From Bacteroidales bacterium UBA3844 (GTDB lineage: Bacteria; Bacteroidota; Bacteroidia; Bacteroidales; Paludibacteraceae), in assembly GCA_002392915.1 (NCBI GenBank), contig DGHQ01000045.1:1-57001 (forward strand): DNA of 57,001 bases. The letters are read 5' to 3'. Each line of letters begins with the position of its first letter. The first letter of the stretch is position 1. Made by a program: the position numbers and the translations under genes. A model generated the notes under the pieces. The model searched no databases and was not told the DNA's origin. It saw nothing but the letters and a program-made list of their open reading frames with translations. Shown piece after piece: positions 43,336 through 54,100 of the stretch.

Positions 43336-45057
43336 TTAGAATCCGACACTATATGTCAGAGTAGTTAAAAATTCATATTTGTGGTCTCCGTTGATCATAG
43401 ATCCGAAGTATTTGGTATATCCGCTAGAGAGGGATAGTGTATGTGTGCCAAGTTTTTTCTTTGACGCGTCAATTGAATAAGAGGCGTTGAGACCGGTGTT
43501 GAAAAGAGATCCTGGGTCTCGATCCGGCACACGGTTCCAATTGTAGTTGCAAGATAGTCCCGTCGCCACTTTCCCATTGGCAAGACTCTTGTTGACAGCC
43601 AATCCAGGACCGAAATAAGTTGTCTCAGTATAAGTTGAGACGCTTCTGCTTCCATTGACAAAGGCTGACCAGCCCAACATCATCTTCTTGTACTGCTGGG
43701 AGAAACTCAGATTGCCGGAATAGAAATCAGAATATGAGGTCCGCTCCGTCTCATTTAGCATATCAGCGGTCTGATACGATGCGGAAAGAGAGATCACATC
43801 AGCAATATTCTCGGATCCGAAAGAATAGGAAGTCGAGCCATTGATAGATTTTGACACCTGATAGAAATTCAAGCTGTCGAGAGCATCTGTCAGATAAGGA
43901 TAAGATTCCGGTTTCACCTTGGTGAATGTGGTGAAGTTGGAGAAGCCAAGAGAGGCGTTCCATGCTTTTCCAGAAGAGAAAGAAGCGTTTGCCGAGTAGA
44001 CGGTGCGACGTGTATCACTCTGCATATCTCCGTTCAGATTATTGTATTGTAGTCCGAAATTACCCGAAAGGTTAAGTTTTCCCTTAAAAAGCTTTACATT
44101 CGGAGCAATGGTAAAGTTTTCAAAATCATTATTGAAGTAGTATCCTCCAAGAGTCGTATAATTTGGAGCGACACGCTCATAATTCACAGACAAGCCCCAA
44201 ATATCTCCCTGATAACCGAGAGAGGCATTAATGGCATCGGTATACTTCTCCGGTGAGTTTTTATCACGTGCGTTTGCGAAACCGTTTTCATCAGTTGTGA
44301 TACCGGCAGTCTCAGTAAATGTATTGGAATTATACAAAGAAAATGCATATTCGCCATGCACAAAGAAATATTTCAGGAATTTCTGAGTCACTGCCACAGA
44401 CACCGCCGTGTTTTTTTGTGGAGTAATAAAACTTTCGGCAGGCACATAGTCGATCGAGTTTTCCTTATCCTCGCCATGGAAGAAAGAGACAACATACTCT
44501 CCGAATTCCGGTGTGTAGCCCACTTTGGCAGCATAACCTATTCGTTTGTAAGCGACAGTATTATAGTTCTGGATCATAGGATCATACTCTATCGCTTTCT
44601 TGAAACGTCCGTACATAGCGGCGATGTTCCAATTGCTTGGAGTCAGCTCCACACCCACACCATTAAACATGTGTCCAGCAAGTGTGTATGGAGAGAAGTT
44701 CATCGAGTTTGAGCCCAGCAAAAGATGCACCCATTTGTAGCGGGGGTCAAGTTTGAATCTGTTGAAAGGCTGAGTGAACGATTTCTGTGTATTGCTGAAA
44801 GAAAAAGAGAAAGGCATGCTGATACCCCAAAGGTTGATATTAAGGTTACCGTTGAGATACATGGCATAAGGGTCTCTGTTCACCAAGCTGTCGCTGCCGG
44901 CATAGAATGTGTTGGAGAAAGACAAACCGCCGTTTGCCTTGAAGCCCTTTTTAAAACTAAATTCATCTAAGTTCTGCGATGTTGTTGTGATGGCGGCCTC
45001 GACATTTAAAAGGCCAGTTAGGACAACCACAAGCATCGCTAAAATTTTCGTTTTCAC
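43336..45057 (-). CDS. Outer-membrane beta-barrel protein of the surface locus
   Basis: A signal peptide (about 1-21, ending VEA) precedes about 550 residues of alternating polar and aromatic beta strands. These end in a terminal strand closing with GF, typical of an outer-membrane barrel (YEFLTTLTYSVGF). It is longer than PorP/SprF proteins, usually about 300-350 residues, and I see no PorP signature, so I do not name it. It sits directly downstream of the giant SprB-like gene. That is where sprF follows sprB in Flavobacterium johnsoniae, so a role in exporting or anchoring the giant protein is an attractive inference. A 44-nt gap leads to the 1,950-residue gene. Confidence 0.75.
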   Translation of the reverse strand: MKTKILAMLVVVLTGLLNVEAAITTTSQNLDEFSFKKGFKANGGLSFSNTFYAGSDSLVNRDPYAMYLNGNLNINLWGISMPFSFSFSNTQKSFTQPFNRFKLDPRYKWVHLLLGSNSMNFSPYTLAGHMFNGVGVELTPSNWNIAAMYGRFKKAIEYDPMIQNYNTVAYKRIGYAAKVGYTPEFGEYVVSFFHGEDKENSIDYVPAESFITPQKNTAVSVAVTQKFLKYFFVHGEYAFSLYNSNTFTETAGITTDENGFANARDKNSPEKYTDAINASLGYQGDIWGLSVNYERVAPNYTTLGGYYFNNDFENFTIAPNVKLFKGKLNLSGNFGLQYNNLNGDMQSDTRRTVYSANASFSSGKAWNASLGFSNFTTFTKVKPESYPYLTDALDSLNFYQVSKSINGSTSYSFGSENIADVISLSASYQTADMLNETERTSYSDFYSGNLSFSQQYKKMMLGWSAFVNGSRSVSTYTETTYFGPGLAVNKSLANGKVATGLSCNYNWNRVPDRDPGSLFNTGLNASYSIDASKKKLGTHTLSLSSGYTKYFGSMINGDHKYEFLTTLTYSVGF

Positions 45058-45145
45058 GCTTTCTTTTTTTTATTCAGACGCAATTCAAGCGTCACAACAG
45101 ATTTTAAATATTAATTAAAAAACTCAATATGGTTAAAAGAATCCA

Positions 45146-45171
45146 TGAAGACGGATTTTATTCCGTCTTCA
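45146..45171 (-). terminator. Hairpin between giant gene and barrel gene
   Basis: TGAAGACGGA (45146-45155) pairs perfectly with TCCGTCTTCA (45162-45171) across TTTTAT. The minus-strand tail (TGGATTCTTTTAACC) is a poor U-run, so it may attenuate or protect the message rather than end it. This would let the giant gene be expressed above the downstream five. Confidence 0.55.
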
Positions 45172-45182
45172 CAGATCAATTA

Positions 45183-48100
45183 TCATTCTCCTGCAGGACC
45201 TGCGTTCAACAAGATAGTACCCTTTGAATCATATTTAGTCACAGCAGAAATGACCACGACCTCAACATTGTTGAATCTCTCATTCTCTACATTATATGTG
45301 TAGACATAAGCATCATTGTAATCATATTTCGTCTTCTTCAATTGACCAGCAGGGATAGTCACTCTATCGACCTCAGATCCATCCATGTGATAGAATGTAA
45401 GCACACAATCCTCGGTGTTGTTTGCGAAATACACATTTACAGTACATGGTTTACCTTCCGTTCTTGGATTTGGAGTAACGACGATATCCAAAATGTTCTT
45501 TCGTCTGTCGACACCACCATAATAAAGTTCGACATTGTCGTAAGCCACTTTCAAGAAATCATTGATCTCAACCTGATACCTACAGCCCTTGAAATATGAA
45601 GACATTATAACATCAGTCTTTAGATACAAGCTGTCGTTAGCATCATGACTCGTGCTTGTATACAAATCAGACTTATCTGTCACCATAACAAAATTGATGT
45701 GAGACGCCAACAATGGAGTCATATCCTTTGCCATGTTGAAATTGTCGATGAAGAATCCATCAGGGACCTCACGCGTATCATAGTATGACAGTACAATATT
45801 CTTAGCATTTGGAGTAGCACCTCTTTTAGGATTATCCAAATCATAAATATACAGACGCTTATCAAGCAGCTTAACTTTTTCATTAGAGAACTTATAAGAG
45901 ACGCTGTCAAATGTCGACTCTGGACCACAGAAGTCGATCAAAGCGATGATGTCTCCATAATGGCTCCAAGTCGTAGCCAGGAAGTCGGTCTGGCGGGATA
46001 CATTGACCTCATCCTGTCTGAACATTAGAGACGTAGATAATTCACATCCGTTGGCATCTGAAATTGTGTAATAGAAAGTCGTCTCTTTATATCCGGCTAC
46101 TGGAATGAACGGTTCATCACTTTCTATAGATGAATGGTATATCTCCGTTGTTCCATCATCGAATTTTCTCTCTGTATCTAGGCCTCCCTTCACTGAGAAC
46201 AAGTAAGGTGATGTTCCTCCCTTCACATCTAGAGCTGACACTGAACCATAATTCGGGTCGTCGGCCGCTCCTGCATTAGCACACATGCTTGATGCCGCGA
46301 ACTCAGCCGACAACGCATCCGGTTCTTTGACTGTCAATTTCGCAGTGTGTGTTGCGGTATCACCAAAACGTTGATGACAATTCTGAGCATCCGTAATTGT
46401 GAAATAGTAATCACGTGCCTTCAGATTATCAATAACAATACGAGGGAATTTGCCCAAAGTGTCTTTAGGGTCAACTGTTGGATACAAATCAGGCTTACTC
46501 ATATCTACATCCTCAGAGCCCCAAGATGGATTGACATCCACTATATAAGGAGCCTTGCCTCCTAAGACATACAATTCAATCGATCCATTGGACAAGCCAT
46601 TACAAGTGACGTGTGAGATCGACTTCTTGCTCAACGTCATCGGCTTCATTGTATCAATTGCCGAAACTCTCACATAAGTACCACATGAGGTATCATTCTT
46701 CTCCGGATCCAAGCGATAAATAAAGAATCCGTGTCCACCACCAGTGATTTTCTTAGTGAATGTTTTTCCGTCTTCCTCAAAGTTCACTTTGCAGTCAACG
46801 AAGTTCAGATCGTCAACACAATCATACGGAGTCTCACATGAACCGATATGCTCTTTGACGGCATACTTATATTTCTTCTCAGCGTCGTCATGGATGACAA
46901 ATGTAGCATCAGCACTCTCCTCTCCCGGACAGACAGCATCCTTCACAGAGCCATCGACTGTAAAGTAGGTCTTCACCTCTATCTCATCCTTAAACTCGAT
47001 TCTACATCCTTTTCCGTCGACTACCGCCACACGATACTTTCCTGGGTCAAGGAACTGGCTACGGTAGACTCCCATCGCATTCAATGTGTCATAAGTGATA
47101 GAAGTGGCCGCCAAATAATTGTCGATTAGACCACCATTGCCTTCATTCTTACCGTCCATGACCATGTAGTTGTAATCTCCCCAACCTCCTTTCACCTTCA
47201 TATCGATATGGCGTTTTGTAGGATCACATAAAGCTCCCTCCGCATCATAAGTGACCTCTTCAATTCTCAATGGATCCTTTGGTTCCACAACAGATATCTT
47301 AGTGCTGTAGACACAATCATTTGAATCAGTGACAACACATTGATAAACTCCCTTAGACAAATTAGCTATTGTCTGAACTCCTGACTCAAGCCACTCGCCA
47401 TACTCATCTTTCCAGAAGTTTGGCAAATGGGTGTAACTCCATACCGCCGTTTTGATCGTATCCGGACCACTATAATATACATCCTCCTCATAAGTCGTAG
47501 AGTCCGGTGTCACAATAGTGAAATCCATATAATTTCCTGTGGCGTCCTGTTTTGTCCACTTGATGCTCTTCCACTCTTCTCCAAATAGGAATCGTTTCAG
47601 ATTCTTCTCCGGATTAATAATATCATATCTTTGGATCTGTGTATATGAATCTCCATCCTTCTTATATAGATGAGCCTCGTTTGAAATACGGTTTAGACTG
47701 GTCATCAACGGGCATCCATCATACTCATAATTTACGAACACCTTCTCCTTAACCTCTTGTCCGATACCATTTACAGTAGATGGACCGTCTATCAAATAGC
47801 CGATATAACACATTTCATACTCATACTTGCCATCCTTGAAAGTGGAGTCATGCTTCAAAACAAATGTCCTGTCACGGCCTCCAGATCTGATAGGTTTTAG
47901 AGAAATGACACCATCTGTTTTGCTCTTACATGAGATATCCAACACCTCATGGCTTAATATTACCGGATTCGGAATCTTAATTGTGTCTTTGATGCGTACG
48001 CTGTCTTTACATCCCTTGATTGTAGAGACCAAATCTATGAAATAGCCACCACCTGGCAATCCTGAATATATGAAAGTAGTGTCCTTGCCATACACAGTGT

Positions 48101-51100
48101 CGAATTTGCATGGGAACACTGCCTCTACATATCTGATTCCAGGCTTGTTTTTCTTTTTAATAATCATAGTGTCTTTCTTTTCATAAGTGACGAATGTGTC
48201 TATGATTATTTCATTGGTTTCTGGATCTCTTTCATATCTGACATCAAAATCCGTCGAATCAGCATTCCAGATAGTGTCCTTAACACGTGGTTCTATTTTA
48301 TATACAGGCACATCTACTGTCGTGTATGTAGTGTCATCATATACATAAATCACTTCCTCTGGTTTTGAGTAACGCAATGTCACCTTAGTGCTGTCATAAT
48401 CACCCGTATGTATATGGAATGCGATTATACCTGTTGAATCATATCTACATTTCAAAGTTTTGAATGAAATAGAGTCGATCATCTCTATTCCAAATCCAGG
48501 AGCACCTACATTATACTCGTATGTGATTTCTTCTCCACATACGTTCTTCATCTTGACAACGAACGAATCGTTCGGCAAATTGTCAGCAACGAAGTAAGCT
48601 GTATCTCCGGCAAGTGAATCTATGCTCAATTTATATAGAGTCTTTCCATTGCTCTTATAACTGAATGTTGCTGTCAATCCACGGCTTGCACCGATTGCAT
48701 GGAAATAGATTGCGGCATCATTGTCAGCATAGCAACGTGGCATTCTGATTGAATCTGCAGGTTCAAACTTAAAGTCGTTGACCAACTCCTTGATTTCTAC
48801 AATGGTGTCGATCAAAGCAGGACAACCTACTGATGGATAACCTACATGAAGCTTATATTTGCCAGGAGCAAGAGCACCCAATAATATCTTGTTCAAAGCA
48901 GGATCAGCATCATTTTTATCAATTTCAGAATATTCTTTGTCATTCCATTCTTTCAATGAGTAGACAGGGTGTGCATATTCTGAAACGACATCGAAATCAA
49001 CAATCATCTGAGCGTTGTTTATTCCTTTACAACGCTGATATGGATCATAGATGAACGTGTCAACCAACGTCGAATCGGCATGATCATATATGATTTTCAA
49101 TGTGTCTGATGACGCCGCACATCCATAATTGTCGACCACATCACATAGATAAACCTCATTTTTTACCAAATCAGGCAATGTGTCATGCAATGCTTTAGTA
49201 TGAGATACTGTAGACGTTGCTATATCACCGACATACTTGGTCCACTTATACGTATATGGAGTGTTACCACCTGATGTCTTTGTAAACATCATAGCATCTA
49301 TTGAGTTCTCACATATTGCCTGCGTAGCGGTGAATGCGACCTCAAACTTGACTGGTTTTGTGACATCAACCGTTCTGCTATAATTAGCGTCTCCTATCGT
49401 ACAGTCCTCCATTCCTTCAAAGAAGATCTTGACATCATAAACAGCTGGTTTTAGATTGTCGAACACCACAAAGGCTTCCTCTTCCGACAAAGTGTCCGAC
49501 TTAACCATTGTTCCAAGTGAAGACAAAACGACAACAACGTCGGCTTTATTTATATTTCCTGAATACTCCACTCTTACATCTCCAAACTCTCCTCCATCAC
49601 AAGTCTGAGTATTGGCAACAACAGTGTCAAGAGATAGTTTCAGCATGTCTGGGTCAATCTCCTCGTTCTCAATCTTAATTGTTTCAGACGCAATTGGCTT
49701 GCATTCATCAGAAACGACGAAGATATACTCTCCATTCTTCAATGATCCATAAGTCACTGTCAACACACTGTCTTTCGTCACAGTGGAATCCATCAATGTC
49801 GACGCAAGTCCATTCAGTCTACATGTCAAGCCATCTCTCCAGCCTGTGACTGTGAATACACTTTGAGCCTGTGGCTTCTCCATACATACATTCTTGGTCT
49901 GTGTGCTTGCTAAAATTTCCACAGCCTCGTCTCCATCAAACTTAAAGAAATGGATTGTTTTCTCATCAAATGATCGGCAATCACCATCCTGTATAGAACA
50001 ACGGACTCTTGTGGAATCTCCTTTTGCCTTCGACGCATCAAAATAATATCCATCTGTTTTCTTCACCACACATTCTCCAGTAAAGATAGCACCTTCCACT
50101 GCTGTAGTTAGCTTAACAGGTTCTGATTCATTCTGGCAGAACACCTCTCCCTCTTCAATTCCATCAAACGGAACAGATCCTACACCATTCACTTTTTGCA
50201 TAATCTCAAGCACGGTGTCAACTCCACAAACATTAGTTATTGTCATCTGTAATGGCACCAATGCCTGACGGGCATAAACATGGAATGAACCAGGATTTCC
50301 GAATGTGTCCACAACATAGACACTATCCTTAGAAGAAGTCCAAGCAAACTTGTAAGTTGCCTTCTCTTTCTTAGTCAATCCTGTCAAAGTCACTTTTGCC
50401 GTATCATCTCTACATATCTCTTCTTCTGCGAGCTCAAGTTTGAAATTGGCTTTCTTGAACTCACAATCAGCCTCAATAGCACCCACACAATAATCAACCT
50501 CAGGACGAATCTCTCCAATTTGGTCGTCTGTCACTGGAGTGGCATTTTTTGGCATTTTCTTGATTCCTCCACCCTTTTCAAACTTCACATTTATAAGTGT
50601 CGGCAACTTCTTGACATAAAGTCCTTCATCCTCTAATGAGGCTTCGAATATATCTTTCTCCACAACTCCCTTCACAATTTCACCGATCGACGACTGAGGC
50701 ACGATAGTATCATTCTCACCCAATGGATAAGCATCTATCTCTGTCGTGTAGACGTTATAGTCGGACACTATCGGCTTTGACTCATACTTGCCGTTTTGAT
50801 CCGGCTTGACAATCAGTTTCTTTGATGAAATAATGTTTCCCTTCAATTCCACTGGAATGTAATCATATACTAACAGACTACAATCTCCTTTCTTGCCTGA
50901 GAAGAAACTGTTGTTGTATATCTCTATCTTTGTGTTCTCCGGAGTCGACATGAAATCAAGTGGGGTTGTCACTCCATAAAGTGCGTTTGCGAATGTCGAG
51001 TTCTGCACTCTCATCAGACCTCTGAATGAGGATGCAGACAATTGATACAACGAGTTGGCAAATGTTGTTTTGTCCACAAGCAGATAATTGTTCTCGCTTA

Positions 51101-54100
51101 AGCTGAAGCTTGACACTGACAATCCACAGTAGTCTAACGAATCAAACAGACACTCTTCGATGATAGTAGTATCACAACCTGAATATATAGCGGCATAGTT
51201 TCCTACGAACGAACACTTCTCTATTCTTGTGTTTACTCCACTAACATTGTAGCCTAAAATTTGAACTGCCGAACTGCTTGCTCTAGGCACACAACTTTGT
51301 CCGCGGAACTCAACGCCATTGATTTCCACCCATCCAGGGAATTTACTTGTGATATTAACAATTGAATAGCCATTGTCCTGCGAATTCAACACATCGATAG
51401 ACGTAAAATCATTGTCAGACACCACACACTTGTCGTCTCCATTATAGTCGACGCTCAACACTGTCTTATATTTGACAGGGTCAGCCACACATCCAGTCTG
51501 TGCACTGTCCGGATATCCTCCATAAATGTTCACCAGACGGGATGATGAATATCTTCTCGACTTATTTGTCGACAGTTTTCCGTAAGAGTCAAACATCGGT
51601 GAGTAAACTCCCTCTGCCACATAGAACGACGCATTTGTCGGAACTACAGAGAAATACTTGGCGAATGTTGTGTCGTTCATACTGTTCTCCCAGTCACGGC
51701 CCGATCCGTCTCCATGAGCCTGCTTCTTCACAAAATATCCCATAAATGTAGGGAACTCAAACGCTCCGATACAGCTGGAGTCTTTTCTGACGAATCCTCG
51801 CTGGTCGTAAGTAACCTTTCTGTCGTCTAGAGGAATGTTAAGAATCTTTCCTCCATCAAATGCCGACTGTATGACTGCAACCGTCGGAGTATAACCACCG
51901 TTATACTGAATATTAGGAATGAACACTGTCTCTGACTCAAACGCAAAGTCGCCATCCAAAAGCATCTGTACCTCCTTTGGATCGTTCATGACCATGTCAT
52001 GGCTTCCATAAGACATATCCGTCTTGTACGAGAACACATTGTAGTCGCTGCTTGCCACATTCACAACTCCGTCAAACTCACCATTCTGATTTCCGATAAC
52101 TATGTTACCGAACAATGAGACTGACGACTTGTCGTCCAATGAACCGATGAACGAACCCTTATGCTTTGACTCTGGTATTATCTGGTTTCCTACAATGGTA
52201 TTGTTTGTAAGATCAAGTTTTGACGACTTGACACTGAACACAGAACCCATGTCTGCCGCATTGTTCGACAATGTTGAATTTTCAAATGTCGCTTCCGTAT
52301 TTTCAAGATTTGCGACACCTCCCATAGCGTATTCAGACTTACATTCCTCAACCTTGGCTCTGTTCTCATACACCGCCGTCGACTGCACATTCAATTTGGA
52401 ATCGACTAGGTTGAATGCGGCTCCATTGTTTGAATAGTTGTGAGTGAAGACGGAATTAGTCACCTTGACATCAACACCCTTTCCATATACACCGGATGCC
52501 ACATTGTCCTGTACGAAGCAGCGGTCCATCACCAACGAAGCGCCGTCAGCCAAATCAACAGCACCCCTGTCACAACTTTTCACTCCCGACAAAGTCATAC
52601 CAAACAAATTCAATGTTTTTGCACCGTTGACACGGATAAGGATTGAGTCGTTGTCCTTAACATTGGAATAAGGAGTATATTCCAAAGAATTTGGATAATA
52701 ATAAGTATAGTCGTTACCGTTGACATCTGCTGTCAGTTTTGTGACGTACACGTCTGGCATAGACGGTGTCGATGTAGATGTCACCGTATCTGGATAGCCA
52801 CCGATCAAAGTCACGGAGCTGTTGATGTTATACATTCTACCCAATTCTGGGTCGACGTAAGCGCTCTTGTATGTACCTGCGGCGATGTGGAAAGTCTCAC
52901 CGTCGTAAACCAATGGAAGATACTCAGCGAAATCCTTTGGAGACATGGCGTTGTTCCAGTCCGAACCGTCACCTGTACCGTCTTCCTTCACATAGTAGCC
53001 GTTCTCATTCTTCTGAGGACGGACAGCCAAAGAAAGTTTGACGATGCTGTCGCAACCCTCCACACTCTTCAACGTCTCAGTGAAGTGGTAAGAGCCGACC
53101 TTCTGGCAGACATCATCCAGATTCTTATCAATGAAAGTATAGGAGTCGCCCACCATGACAGTATCCTTCAACACCGTATCCACAGCGTTGCATCTCATCT
53201 CGTATGCTCCCATACAAGTTGAATCGAAACGCTCCACTCCACGCTGGTCTGTAAGCACATTTTCAAGACGTGGGAATCGGATAGATCTACCATCTGAAAG
53301 CTTGTCTGATTTTAGAGCGACGGTTGGTGTGAAGCCACCGTTGTTAGTAAGAACTGGTGTAAAGAGTCCTGTTCCACTGTTGTATTTACCTTCGAAAAGA
53401 TAAGTCAAAATCTCTTCATTACGGTTCGGTATATCCTTCAACTCCTCATGAATATTACCTGTATTATCAAAAATAGAGAATATGTTTTCATCAAATATAC
53501 TTTGATCAAGTTCCCTCAAATCATTATTAGCCAAATCTATAATACAAGGCAAAATATTATTCTTATAATCGACGCTGCTCCAACGGGCATAAACCGTCTC
53601 AGTACCATGATTAGTATAATTTTCTTTTTTATCAAGCGAATTACCTAAAATTATATTTCCATATAACTTCAAATCTGCAGGATATGCCAGAATCAAATCA
53701 GTGGTATTTGTATTACCTGTAATTGTATTATTATACATTCCAGGGTGGCAACCGTGGAATTCAATTATAGAACCCGAAACATTTGAAACAATCGTATTAT
53801 TGGTAATCACCACCGAATCTGCCCCAGAATCAAAGTCAAATAATTTATCACCATCATCTTCTGTAGCATTATTCCATATTGAATTTCCATAGAAGTTAGT
53901 GAAAACAGGAGAAGTTCCACCTGAGAAATGCCAATTAGCAAAATGGTTATCTTTATAATTAGATTTAGAAATGTTTGTATAGCGATAATCTAAAAATTCA
54001 ATCTTACCCTTAGAAGAGCCAACAAATTCTGATGAATCTACAATTATAGAATCCGAAATCACATACAATAGTCCATTAGAATCTGTATTCTTGAAAGAAG

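Noticed and set aside
45183..45480. Clear T9SS type A or type B (gliding-motility CHU_C) domain on the giant protein
   Set aside because: Only the PNP opening resembles type A; the closing strands differ and no type B pattern was seen.
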